Origin: Panagrolaimus kolymaensis
Taxonomy: Eukaryota > Nematoda > Chromadorea > Rhabditida > Panagrolaimidae
Length of the DNA: 64,000 nucleotides
Direction: 5' to 3'
Assembly (NCBI GenBank): GCA_028622995.1
Contig: JAJQJQ010000005.1
Coordinates: forward strand, 7,998,001 to 8,062,000
In this document: positions 37,391 through 49,272 of the stretch, piece after piece
Position numbering within the stretch: position 1 is the first letter of the stretch
Layout of the letters: every line of letters begins with the position of its first letter
The notes under the pieces: model-generated
Database searches by the model: none
What the model was told of the DNA's origin: nothing
What the model saw: only the letters and a program-made list of their open reading frames with translations
Position numbers and translations under genes: made by a program

Positions 37391-37882
37391 TTTTTTGACG
37401 ATTTAGAAGTTTTCGTTCTGCGGCAGCTTCGCGTTCCCTTAAAAATTTTGGAATTTTTTACATATAATCCCAACATTTTTGTTTTTATCTTAAAAAATGG
37501 AAATAAAAAATATAAAAACTTACATTTTCATTGTTAATCCATATAACATTGATCTCAAGCCTGGTTGAGTTTGAGTTCTTTTAGGTTTTAAGTGATCCGG
37601 AATATCGGATGTTGTGGATGCGGTGGTGGTTGTGCCCTTCCAGATGTTTTCATTTAAGGATGTTGTACGACCCTTTGACATCCTTCTAACCACAGAGGAA
37701 GCATGTGAACTATCACGTTTAACATATGCAGCACTTTTAGATGATACTCGAGATTTTCTTCTCTCCATCGTTGGTGTAAAATCACCATCTGATTGCATAA
37801 ATGCTCGAGGTTTAACTCCTTCGGGCCGCATAATTGATGAACCATCCAATGTAAATTCAACGTCGCTGTTTCGTGGAATCAT
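37391..37882 (-). CDS. 5' exon pair of the phosphatase-like gene (MIPRNS plus 47-bp microexon)
   Basis: Exon 37882-37524 starts at an ATG (MIPRNSDVEFTLDG), preceded by the acceptor TTTTTATAG 13 nt upstream, suggesting trans-splicing or an upstream exon. It is Ser/Thr/Arg-rich and ends GLTMK in phase 2 at AAAAT|GTAAGT. The 47-bp microexon 37437-37391 completes the codon and reads MEREAAAERKLLNRQK, then ends in phase 1, as required for the common exon at 27010. The charged helix of the microexon is typical of a juxtamembrane or linker segment. Both boundaries agree in phase, giving reasonable support. Confidence 0.62.
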
Positions 37883-38605
37883 TTTTCTTTGCGGCTATAA
37901 AAATTAGAAAAATATGAAATAAATAATAGATCAAACGGGAAAATAAATTATTGTTTTATAAATGGCAAGGAGAAAAAAACTAGCAGTAAATTGGTACAAA
38001 AAAATCACGTTGTAATAAATATGGTTTTTTTTGTTTCGGAAATGCATATAAGAAAAAACTATCTTCAAAATGTGAAAGACAAAGTTGACTAAATTATCTA
38101 AATATGCTTTATAATAAAAATGATATAAAAAAGGCCTCTAAATATACAAAACGATAAAGAGATAAATATTGTAACATTTCAAACATAATATTTCATGAAG
38201 CCAAAAATTTAAAAGAAAGTTTTAAAAAATTAAGAAAAACTATAAAAACTTTACAAAGAAAAAAGCGATTAATCCCATCGCGGATATTCATAACTAATAT
38301 ACTAAAAAAAGGTTTCAAACTTTTTTCACAACTAAACAATTTTAAAAAATCAAAAACCATATCTAAACTATGTTTTGTTATTATAACAACTGTGTTAAAA
38401 AGCAATCATTTATGATTCATTCAGTCGATAAAGCAAATCGTTTTTTAAAGTACTTTTTGAAAGAAAAAAAAGTGCGAGAGGATTTTTTGTTTTGCAGGAG
38501 GGAAGAATAAAAGAAAGTGAAAGGGACATGAACTTTGTTGATTGAGGATAGAGTAAAAAAATAGATAAAAATCGAAGTAAAGATGCGCAAACAAAAGCCT
38601 CCAAC

Positions 38606-38658
38606 CAGCTTCAGTCTCATCAATAGAAATAGCATTAAGCTCGACGGAAGCTTCAGTT
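38606..38658 (-). CDS. 53-bp cassette exon, phase 2 to 1
   Basis: Bounded by TTTTCTTGCAG and a GCTG|GTTGGA donor. It reads TEASVELNAISIDETEA with no stop. It has the same entry and exit phases as the microexon at 37391 and the exon at 40549, so the three could substitute for one another upstream of the common exon. Isolated in an AT-rich intron, its codon-like composition stands out. Confidence 0.5.
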
Positions 38659-40548
38659 CTGCAAGAAAAGAAAAAATAAAATAAAACTTAAAAATAACCG
38701 ACGCATCCCCTTTTTTACAAAAGACTCAAAGCAAAAAAAAATGTTTTAAAGTTGAATAAAGAAAAGTTTTTGTTTGAAAATGTTTTTGGTCGAAAAAAAT
38801 GAATAAAGTTCAAAGGATAAACACATAAGTTTCAAATATTAAAAAAAAAATTGAAATGTCTAGTTTACTTTATTTATTTTTTATTTTTGCAAATTGCAAA
38901 GTTTGTGATTAATTAGTCAAAAAAAATTGTAAGTCATAAATCTTAATCAAATCTTTTTTTCATCAATGAACAATCAAGAAACAAGCAGCTAGGGCAGTTG
39001 CTTGATGGATTAAATGATTTTTCGAGTTAAACGTGAAAAGCGTAAATAAAAGTTGAGGAAATTAAAAAATTAAAATTAACTTCTATCTCTCAGTGATAAA
39101 TCGAAGGGTCTCGAAGTGTTTTAAATATTTTATTAAATCAAAAAGTCTTTGAAAGAAATTGCTGTTTTATAAAAAAAATCAAAAAAAAATTTATTTAAAA
39201 CACGATGAATCAGTTTCTTTGATTAAAATAACAAAACGAAAAATAAAGCATCAAAAACTTTTTTTGTCTTTTCCAACAAAAAAAACTACGGTAAAACTAT
39301 TTAATCATGTCAAAGGATAAGTCTAAGTCATTCGACTATAAAAATAAATCAAAACATCATGTTTCTTTTCTTGTCAGCAAACAATAAAAACACAAGAAAT
39401 TTTTAACGTTCAAAAATAATTTTAGAAAAGCTAACTTCTAAAATTTTCCAAGAAAAAAAAAATGAAAATAAAAAATAAAATAATCTTTTCAAGCTGTTTA
39501 GTTGCAATTATATTAAATCAAAGGTCAATTAAAATTTTTTTAAATACTCAAGTACTGACCGATAATAAAAAAATATAAAAAAATAAAGTAAACTTTTGAC
39601 ATTCCACCACCAACAACAAAAAGTTTTCCTCCTCCGCAAAAACGTAACAAACAAACAAAAAAGTTTTGGTTTAAAAAAAAGAACCCATTCAAAATATATG
39701 CATTAAATGACCGTTAAAAAATAGTCTAGAAATTCCATAGAAAAATTAAAATTAAAAAAAATTACTGAAACTTGCTTAATTATTAGTACAATCTTCCGTG
39801 ATAAAAAAAAATGTGGGAAAAATCTGTTCTAAAAAATGAATGAAAAGCTTCGTAGTTTTATTTTTTTTAAACGGTTAGTGAATGGGATGAAATTGAAATT
39901 GTGTTGATGTCACTAAAAGAAGATGATCCACTCAAAAATCTGTCTGGTTCATTTCAAAAACTTTTTTTTGTTTTAGTTAAATAAAACTTTATAAACTTTT
40001 TGTAAGCTTTTTTGAGCTAAAATTTTATAACTCAACTCAAAACACAGACCAACAACTTCTTTTTAAAATTTACCCATAAAACATGAGCTTATTAAATTTC
40101 ATAAATAAAAAATATCTTCGATCAAAGGTGTGAACAAAAAATAATTTGGTGATGAGTTCTTTTTTCCTTTTCAGCTCTCTCCACTTTTTTGCTTGTCTCT
40201 CATTCATCGTTTTGCTTTTTCATTTTCTTTTTTTCCTCCCTTCTCGTTCGTTTTTGTTTCAACAAAATGATTGATCCTATAAACGAATGAATATCCTGGC
40301 ACATCGCTAGCTGCCAGCTGGGATGGAATAAAAAGGTTTTGTTTCTCCCTTCAAAAAGCTGAGAGAGATAAAAAAGATATGACGCAAAAAGGGTTTTTAT
40401 CTTATTTTTTTTGTTTGTGCCACCCCCGATTTTTAACCAAAAAACCAAAAAAATCAGAAAGGAAGGAACGCTAGGAGAAGCGAAAGAACAATGAAGAAAA
40501 AAAAGTTAGAAAAAAAATGGTTACATTTTTGATTGAAAAAAAACTTAC

Positions 40549-40631
40549 GATAGTTAGAAAGTAACCGATATATTTTTTGGGTTACTTCTCGTTCATTTAA
40601 ATATTGATAATCTTTTCTAATTTTTTTCTTT
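40549..40631 (-). CDS. 83-bp cassette exon, phase 2 to 1
   Basis: Bounded by ATTTTGTAG and ATC|GTAAGT. It reads KKKIRKDYQYLN then EREVTQKIYRLLSNY, a basic helix such as follows a membrane segment. Entry phase 2 and exit phase 1 match the two other small exons. An upstream exon with a phase-2 donor is required and may lie beyond 41 kb or be undetected, because the unrelated plus-strand gene at 41330 starts nearby. Confidence 0.55.
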
Positions 40632-40974
40632 CTACAAAATATGAAAATCGACCAGATTTTTCACGAAAAAAAAATATAAACAAAAATAAAAATCAAAGAA
40701 GCTGCAACGTTTTTTTTTATTTCCATTACTCTGCCATTTATCTGCTATTACGTGAATGAAAGATGCACATTCTTATGCTTTTTAAATTTGTAATAAAGTT
40801 TGAAAATTTATTTAGTTTTTACACTCATAGTTTCAAGTACATACAACCGAGTTACTGCATTGTTAGCGGAAATTTACTGAGGAGCTGAGCCACAAAAATA
40901 AATAATTGTTAACTTTTTTGCAAAAATTACGAAAGAAAGAAAATTTTAACTAAACCATTTTAAAAATATACCAC

Positions 40975-41150
40975 AAGCAGAAATTAAAAAAAATTTCGTT
41001 TTGAATACTACAAAAAAAACTCTGCAAAAATAAATGTTAGCCATCGTATTGTGTCTAATTTTATAAATGAACCTACTAAAGAGGAAATTAACCCATTTTA
41101 TATATATTTTTTATTTACCTTTAATAATAAAAAAATCTTTAAAGAACCAA
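40975..41150 (+). repeat. Upstream duplicated segment, copy A
   Basis: Related to 44868-45060. Shared landmarks in order are ACCATTTTAAA, ACTCTGCAAA, ATAAATGTT, ATTTTATAAATGAA, CC.A.TAAAGA, and T.TTTACCTTT / T.TTCACCTTT. In copy B this runs into the start of the helicase-like CDS; in copy A the same stretch is non-coding, so the paralogous start is decayed here. Confidence 0.6.
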
Positions 41151-41329
41151 TGCCATAAAAATGTATTTAAAGAAAACAAGAGAAACTTTATTGAAAAACA
41201 TTCGTCGAAAGGAGTGACAAAGTTTGTCCATTCAAAATAGCTGCTTACTTATTTATACATACAGTTTGTGTGCATCCGCCTTGGTTGGCATATATATTTG
41301 TCTCAAATCAATCAATTAAATTTTAAAAT

Positions 41330-42215
41330 ATGTATTTTATAACCAAACAAAAACCCGGTACTGTATTATTAGGAATTTACAATAATTTTATTTATGCTTT
41401 TGGAAAGAATACTAACACGCTGAAGATTTATAAAAAGTATATTTTTAACATGAGTGATTGCTGGGAAGAATTTTGTGATACTGAAATAAAGGTTTCCAAA
41501 AGCCTTTGTTTATGTTTGAAAGGTTTAAAGGCAGCTGCTGGAATTATCAAAGATCAAATTTGGATTGTTGCAAAAGGAAAAGTAAGATTTTTATATTCTA
41601 TATGTTATCTCATTTTCATAATTATTTATCCAGAATTAAAAATAATTTCAGATAAACAAAAGCAAAAAAGTCAAAATTATTTCCATCGATCTTTTCACAA
41701 AAAAAATAACCGTTTATAAAATGACAAACAATTTTGGGTTCTTCGATTGTTGTAGCATTTGTTATCCTTACAACATTAGTGCTTTCGGAGAAGCTAATGG
41801 ATTTCATCGCTTCATTGTGGCTCCAAATCTTCATTCATATTTTCGAATGAAATGGTTTCAATTTATTATAGATGAAATCAAAAAATCTTGTACTATCATT
41901 GTGAATCAAAGAATTTTACCAAGTGTAAAACCTTGGATTTTTTCAAATGTTATCGGCATAGGAAATGATGGAGAAATTTTATATTCAAATATGAAAGTAA
42001 AAAATTGTATTACAACTTTCTGCATGCAGCGCAATTCTCAAATACCTGAAACTGATTACATTTATATTCCACAAGAAGAAAAACAATTGAAAGAAGCGGC
42101 CTTTTACCGCTATGATAATAATTTGTGGGCTTTAATAAAAGTAAAGCAACGTTTAGATAGCACGTTGAGTATTATGTTATTCAAAATTATAATTATTAAA
42201 GGACAGATGTCGTAA
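41330..42215 (+). CDS. Unrecognised protein, about 270 residues
   Basis: Two exons (41330-41581 and 41652 onward) join in phase 0. The second frame closes at 42213-42215, but an in-frame donor (ATGTC|GTAAGT) overlaps that stop, so one more exon may follow (an open stretch ends ...FQKIGLFFE at about 42356). The protein has no signal peptide or membrane helix. It alternates short beta-like strands with turns (GIYNNFIYAFGKNTN, GIIKDQIWIVAKGK, VKIISIDLFTKKITVYK), which vaguely suggests propeller blades. I assign no family. Its upstream region is a relative of that of the helicase-like gene at 45035. Confidence 0.55.
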
Positions 42216-42359
42216 GTAATTTTTTTTAAATTAATAATGCTGTATATAAAAACTTGATTGTTACAAAAAAAATGCAAAATTTTCCTTCTTCAAAAATTTT
42301 ATTGACGAAGTCGAAGATCTAAAATTATTTCAAAAAATTGGACTTTTCTTTGAATAGAA

Positions 42360-43345
42360 AGCAATTTAATCATAAAGATTATTTTCATGTGTTATTTAAA
42401 AAAATGCCCGTTTCAGTATTTATTTATCAACGCTTCTTTGCACCGACAAGAATGATAAAAATTTTGCAAAAATTTCAAAAACACAAGTTTTTTATGAAAA
42501 TAAAATGCATGTTTTTTCAACAAAACATGGAATTATGACCATTATTAAAAGAATGTTAACGCTTTCTGAAATGGCTTTTATTGCTCTTTCTCGTATTTCA
42601 GAAGTATATTAAGCTCACAAAAAATCTTTACAAAGAGATGAAATGGTATTTTCAAAATACATTGCTAGTGATATATAAAAATGAATCAAAAAATTTTTTT
42701 TAAATAGTCAAATGAATGTTTGAATAGCATTAAAATTGTGAAAATGTTTTGATAAAGCATAAAAATAATTTGATGCAAGTTTTAAAAGTCCCTCCCGTTT
42801 TTTTTATTATCTTCTTTTGTATGAAAATTTAATTCAAAGAATATTTTAATTGCAAAATATTAAAACCCTTTATTCTTAATTTTGCCAACCTTTTTAAAGG
42901 AAAATGGATAAGCTCCTATTCGAAAATTACATTTTCGAGAATGCTAGTTGTAATTCATTTTCTTAAGCTGACCTTTGTGGTATATTTTTCTTTATGATAA
43001 GCTTTCATTTTTACGTGTCTTGGGCAGAGGAGAATAGTGTATATTTTATTTTCTTTATTTAATATATCCCTTTTTGTCGATGATGCTTCCCAACTTTGGT
43101 TTACATTAAAAACTATGCCATTTCTTATGTGAATAAAAGTGAAGGCATGGATAATAATAAGAAGATCATTAAGAAGTTGAACAATATTTGAGAAGACCCT
43201 AATAATGAATAATGGAAATGAGGAAATGTTTTTTAAACACACAAAGAAGAAAAAGACTGGACATTTGACAGAAGGACAGGATAGACACATGAACATACGA
43301 CAAAAATGAATTTCTTTATACAAAAACAAGAACTTTTAATATATG
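42360..43345. other. Intergenic; no gene supported
   Basis: AT-rich. A 123-codon minus frame at 42955-43329 is the 3' flank of the membrane-protein gene and is rich in F/I/L from T-runs, without coding character. Confidence 0.4.
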
Positions 43346-43349
43346 TATA

Positions 43350-44247
43350 TTAGACAGTTGAAACTTGATTTGCTTCAATATCATAAAGAATTGCACGAAG
43401 TGGAGGAGGTCTGCGGAATTGAATGCCAAAGACAAAACGTTCAATGAGAGTTACGAGAACCATATAAATAAAAAAGAAGACTACATAGAACCCACATATC
43501 CAAAGATCATAAGAAGTACGAAGTTTGCTTGATTCAAAGTATATAAAACAAACAAAAGAACACAGAGCACGAATACACTGGACTCCATAAAAAACGAAGA
43601 TTTCCCATTTACTATTGGAAGAATTGCTCAAGAAATTAAAGAATTCTAGCATACCAAAGAAGATACCAACAATCAAAATTAAGACATTAAGAAAAAGTGA
43701 TTTGGCTAAAAGAAAAAGATATAAAGGAATGGGAGAATTAATATTGCTAAATATATTAAAGTGAGAACAAAAACCTAACCTGTAGCAATTAATATGGTGA
43801 AGACAATTGTAGTTGGGAATATAAGAAAGCAGACGAAAAGCAATCTAACAAAATTTCGAAGTAACATTCCTGCGATATTATCAGGTGTTAATTGAGCAAG
43901 CTTTAAATATACAAGTGTTAAAAATATGATTAAGACATTTCCAGTTTCCATAATAAGAAGACCAGCAAAGCCAATTCCACCTTTGAGATCAAAATATGGT
44001 TTTACTTCATGGATATCACCCAGACTCGCCTGAAAATATTTTTATATTTATATACTACAGATGTCGCGATTTGTAAGCTATAAGCTTTCAAATCGTAATT
44101 AAAGAATAAACCCCTCCGGTTAAAAAAACTCACAATTGTTCCAACACTTGTTATAATAACAATAAAGCATGAAATTAAGTTCAAAAAAACAAAAATGAAC
44201 TTTTTAAATTTGATTTGATAAAAATAATCATGTTGCATTTGTTCCAT
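43350..44247 (-). CDS. Multi-pass (about six TM) membrane protein, unrecognised
   Basis: Three exons (44247-44134, 44029-43780, 43705-43350) join in phase to about 240 residues. Hydrophobic segments include FIFVFLNLISCFIVIITSV, GFAGLLIMETGNVLIIF, LLFVCFLIFPTTIVFTILI, SLFLNVLILIVGIFFGM, YGVQCIRALCSFVCFIYF and LWICGFYVVFFFIYMVLV. A short cytosolic-type N-terminus (MEQMQHDYFYQIKFKK) precedes the first, and a tail RRPPPLRAILYDIEAN ends the protein. The size and short loops resemble nematode tetraspan/hexaspan families of unknown role. No function assigned. Confidence 0.72.
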
Positions 44248-44867
44248 CTTTTCAATCGTTGAAATGTTAGAAGATTAATTTTAGAATGTTTTTGTGCTTT
44301 AATTATTTTTTTAAATTTTTATTTTGCATAATTACTTTATGTAAAACTTATTTCAAACAATTCCAAAAATTAGAATTAAAATAGAGCATGGGTAAAGCTT
44401 GCATTTTTTTTAAAGTTTGGTTATGATAAGAAAAAAACACCACTTACATGCTTAAAATAATTCTGTAAAAATTCTTCTTGATTTTATTTACGGCACGCGA
44501 ATCAAAACCTTCTTGTTATAAAACTCATTTTCCCTATATTATTATGGACCTATAGGGAAAAATATTTTATTTTATTTTACACAACACTGTTGATTTTTTT
44601 AAAAATGGGTTATAATTTCATTAATTTCGCAAGTAATATTTAAAACTATTTATCCTTTGATTCTTTGATTTGCAAGACTTCCTTAGAAAGTTTTATATTT
44701 TCAACGATTAAGTTCCTATGCAACATTGCTTGCGAATTTAAATGAAACTTGTTAATATTTTTGTTTCGCGTTTTAGTAAATAATATTGTTTTGAACTCAT
44801 AAAACTAGTTTTAATAAATCTAAAATTAAAAATTACAAAAAAGAAGAAAATTTCTTTTTCAGCGAGA

Positions 44868-45060
44868 CCATTTTAAACATATTAAACAAGCACAATAAAA
44901 AAAACTTATATTTTTGTCTGAAATTGTGTTTTGAACTCTGCAAAAAGATTCCTGCAAATATAAATGTTGGCATGACAACGACGTATTTGGTATTATTTTA
45001 TAAATGAAACCGTAAAGAAGTAATCTAACATCTTATGCAGCTTTTTTATTCACCTTTGAC
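44868..45060 (+). repeat. Upstream duplicated segment, copy B
   Basis: Partner of 40975-41150 in the same orientation. It ends at and just inside the start of the helicase-like CDS (ATG at 45035). Confidence 0.6.
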
Positions 45061-47017
45061 AATGACCTCAACGTATCAATATGAAATGGAACTGCTTCAA
45101 CAATATTTGGAAAAAGCTACAAATATTTTAGAAAACAAAATTTTTTGTGATACCTGCGATATTAGTTATGTTCAATTATTGCAATTAGAATGCATATATG
45201 AAAGCGATATTAAAACAATTGAAAATTTATTGCAAAAAATGGTTGAGCTTCGTAAAATATTAGATAATATTGTGGATACCGAAGTTGATTCATTGAAAAA
45301 GAAAAATTTGGAAATTTTACAAAGAGGTAATTGTGAAACTGACAAAACTGGATATATTGAAGCCATGATAAATGCGGAAAATATTTTAATCAAAGCTAAA
45401 ATAAATAAAGAACATATGGAAAGAAAGCGATTGTTATTTCAAGATGATTCAATAAGATGTCCATCAACTGATAGCTTAAATCCTTCTTTAAAACTTGAAA
45501 ACTTTAAAATAAATAATTCGAAATCGCCTGAACCATTCGAAAGAAATTTAGACATTTCAACGAATGACGAAACGTCTTATAGCCTAATATCGGAATGTTC
45601 GAATTCAGAAGTCCAAAATGTTATCAACAAAAATATATCTAAAATTACTAATATTGTTACGCGTAAATACGATGAAACATTTTACAAAAATATTATACTT
45701 TCAATTGTGGCTGATATTCCAGGGCATTTTCAATTAACAATTTCTTACTTGTCAAAGAATTATCCGGAATTATTAACCAAATTAAATAGAGACATTGTTG
45801 AAAAATTATATGTTCAGTTGGCCTTAACCAGAGTGCATGATTACGTAAGTAAAATTAATCTTTCTTTTTGTTTTCTTGGACTTCAAAACTATGTGAATTA
45901 CTTTGGAGTGAAAACCATGATAGATATTTAAGAAAGCTATCAATATGTTTGATACGAATAAATACTTTTATAAAAAACCATCTAAAAATTTTTTTTTTAG
46001 TTTCAATCAAAAAAGGGTATAATTATTAATGGAAATTTTTGTCGTGACTCTCTAAATTTCAAAGATTTTGAAAAAGATATTATAATTCAAACCAATGAAA
46101 AAAGTATTAGTTATTCAAATGAGATTAGAAAAGAGAAAACTAAAGTTCTTATTACAACCAACTGTTCCAACTCAGAATGGCTTCTGTGCGTCATTATCGA
46201 TTATGGACTTAATTATTTGGTTCTTCGATCTAGAGGCACCTCTCGAACAACAAATACTATAAAAGATTGGAAAAATTTTAAAGTTACAATGTTTCCAAAT
46301 GTTGAACAATCAAAGCATAGAAGAAGAGGGATTGAATCAATTGCAAATAATGAAGCAATGTTAGTGAAACTTTGTGTATTGTCAATGATTAGAAAATCTC
46401 CAAATGTTAATATTTTGCATTCAAATGGGAGAGAAGGTAGTGGTTTTATACGAATAATTTATAATATCCAATTAAATAATGATAATCAGATACTTGTTTG
46501 TGCGCCATCAAATAGTGATTTAGAAGAAATATTTTTAAGATATTTAGAAACAACGAGAACAAAAAATTTGGCGTTTCCTTTTATTCGAATAGTTACATTC
46601 CACATTGAATGTCGAGAAGACTTAAAAGAACATACAAAAAATTTATGCGACATTGAAGATTTATCTGCTTATAGTTTAATTTTTTGTACACTTGGCATTG
46701 CACCAAAATTAGCATCCAAATTTTCATCTTCCAAAAATTATTTTTCCCATATTTTTATTGATCATGCTAAAGCAGTTAGTGAATTGGATGCATGGATGGT
46801 TATTGGCAATTTATCTAATAAAAATACTAATATTTTTATATGCAGCAAACCACAAGATAATGGAGTAATCACGGACGTTGGGATTTTAAAAGAAGAAACA
46901 ATTGGATATTGTTTTTCCATTTTTGACAGGCTCTCAAATATTCCAGCAGCAAACGAGAAAATTGAAAACTTTAAATTATCTAATGTTAAAATTAAAAAAA
47001 TTATTTTTGAATTATAA
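45035..47017 (+). CDS. Degenerate MOV10/UPF1-type SF1 helicase relative
   Basis: Two exons (45035-45844, 46001-47017) join in phase 0 to about 609 residues. The N-terminal half is helical with no recognised domain. The C-terminal half follows the first RecA domain of SF1B RNA helicases: GREGSGFI at the Walker A position, CAPSNSDLEEIF as motif Ia, SLIFCTLGIAPKLAS, then FSHIFIDHAKAVSELD as motif II and ICSKPQDNG at motif III. Key residues are gone: Walker A Lys-Thr is Phe-Ile, and the Walker B DEA signature is DHA. The second RecA domain is absent because the frame stops soon after motif III. The open frame is intact over 600 codons, so it may still make a non-catalytic protein. Similar nematode helicases act in small-RNA pathways, but that role is only an analogy. 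Confidence 0.7.
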
Positions 47018-47371
47018 ACGTAAACAAGTATCAATCCTCGCTATACAAATCAGCTTCATTTTGCGCAATTTTTGAGATTCTTTAACTATTCAACTAAATA
47101 TGCAGAGAATGTAAAAATAAAAAACAATAGAGGGACAGCACAGTTACTTTCCATTGATAGCTTTTTTGCATTAAATCAAAAATTGTAGAAAAAAAATACA
47201 AAAGATTAGAGCATTGTACCTTCATGCCATAAGCGTGTGATCTTTTTGCATTGACCAATGTATTTAACAAGTTTTATCAAATAAAATCTTTTTATTTCAC
47301 AAACATACATACAAAAAACATATATTACATACAATAAGCGATGATCATTCTGCATCACAATTATCCGAACA

Positions 47372-48739
47372 TCATTCTGCATCTTTATAGTAAATGTATT
47401 TTGGAATAAATCCACTGCTTTGAGAATCACTTCCATGACGTATTCCAGGACCAAAAACTGAGGGAACATAAACAGGAGTACCTAAAAAATGAGACATTAT
47501 ATAATAATTTATTTGAAATTTCTTACCTTTGAATGGGTTTGCTTTAGCGGTGGAATTAACCAATGTTTCCTCGGGATCATTTTCAGCAACAGCATTTAAG
47601 CCAACAGGAATTGTTCCAATAATAATAGGTGTTGATCGTTCAATTGGACCATCACATAAAGATGAAGTAGATATATTAACCTAAAAAATGGTTTGTGCAC
47701 ACATATAAAAAAAATAAAAAAAGACACACCTTGAGATAATATACAGCTTGAATAATGGAACAATTGTTGAACGTTGGACACACAGCAGGTATTCGAAACT
47801 TTCTTGTATATGTTTTAGCACTCTTTGGTGGTACCTATAAGAGGATTATAAAGTTTTAATATTATAATAATAAATACCATGAAATCTTCAACATAATTAA
47901 AAACAGCTTGATGGTTGTTTCTTACTTCCATTCGACCAATATACTCACATGCTGTATAATTTGAATGTTCAAATAATCTTGTTTGAATTTTTGTTACATT
48001 TTCGGTTGAATCATTTTGAATTTGAGCAGTTACTAAAATACATTGTCCAGGAACATAACCCCATTGAGAAACTGATATCTAAAATCGAAAGTAGTAGGTT
48101 TATGGAAGTAGCAAAATAAATTGCCAAAAAAAAAACAAACCTTTCCATAAACAAAGCCACTTTTACAACAACAGCCAAGTTCTTGTTCTGCTTCCATTGA
48201 CACACCAATACCAGAATTTGGAATAAAGTTCAAATTATTGGTTGGAATTACAGAGAAAACATGACATGTTTCATCATCAATTTTTAATGGCCTATCAATT
48301 TTTGCTCTAACATAATACCGAATTGCACCCCATTCACCTAAAAGTGAGCACACTTTAAAATAATAAAACTCTTTAAAAAAAAAAGAAATCAACCTTCAAA
48401 GCTCGGTGGAAGTACATCTGGAAGTTGAAAGACAAAGGGATATTCGTAGATACCAGCTGATAATTCAGTTCCATGCCATAAGAGAGATTCAAAGTTAACA
48501 TAATGTTCATTAGCCGAAAGTACAACAGTATGAGAATGATCTCCACTTCCACGTTGTTCAGTCCAATATGTATGAGCGCCACCAACAAAATAAATCACAA
48601 CACGTCGAGCTTTGATTGGTTCTTCTATTTGCATGATTACATTTCCTTTGACAATATCACCAGGACTATAGACCATTGTTGGAGAATCATATTGAATTGT
48701 AATGTATTTGACGGATTCTTTGAAAAGATTTTTAAACAT
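47372..48739 (-). CDS. Arrestin domain-containing protein
   Basis: Alpha-arrestin-type adaptor, cytosolic, usually linking membrane cargo to ubiquitin ligases and endocytosis. Six exons (48739-48393, 48337-48141, 48078-47878, 47834-47730, 47680-47527, 47481-47372) join in phase to about 370 residues starting MFKNLFKESVKY. The N-arrestin fold is shown by YSPGDIVKGNVIMQ, RRVVIYFVGGAHTYW, AGIYEYPFVFQLPDVLPPSFEG and IRYYVRAKIDRP. The C-arrestin part has WGYVPGQCILVTAQIQN, KTYTRKFRIPAVCPT and YYLKVNIS. The tail ends KYIYYKDAE and lacks the PPxY motifs many members use to bind Nedd4 ligases. An upstream extension to 48811 is open but unnecessary. Confidence 0.9.
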
Positions 48740-48819
48740 TGAAATATTTTCTTCAGCAAAGTCAACCACAAGCCAGTGAGTAAGAGATCTAAAGAACGTA
48801 AAAACTAACAAGCAAATCA

Positions 48820-49270
48820 GTGTGCCGAAATAAAAAATAATATCTTGGAATTAGCATAATCTCTTTTATGATTTGTAGACCAATCCTTTTCACATCATGT
48901 CTTTCAACTTTTACATTATTTCTTAGTGAATAAACAAGTAATGTTAATGCTATTTTTTGTGGCAAAAAAAGTTTTATTGGAATGAAAATTTTATACATAT
49001 TTAGTTTCTAAAAACTAATTTGCGAATATTGTAGCAATATTAAAAAACCTCTAATGTTGCATCGAAAAAAGTCGAATATACCGAAAGCTAATGCATGTTA
49101 TGTTGGTATTAACCAGGAGATAGTACTTAGTGGTGATTCGTAAACTAAACAGAATGTTAGTGAGATTTTTACAAAAACAATTTTATAAAATTTACAACAA
49201 TAAAAAAGAACAAGGAAAAAACACAAACAAAACTTAAAAATTAAAGTTTTACAAAATAAAAACGCTCAAA
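48820..49270. other. Intergenic; no gene seen
   Basis: AT-rich spacer between the arrestin-like gene (5' side) and the F-box-like gene (3' side); no frame with coding character. Confidence 0.4.
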
Positions 49271-49272
49271 AA

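Noticed and set aside
42955..43329. 123-codon minus frame
   Set aside because: T-run-derived Phe/Ile-rich frame in the 3' flank of the membrane-protein gene; no domain or splice support.
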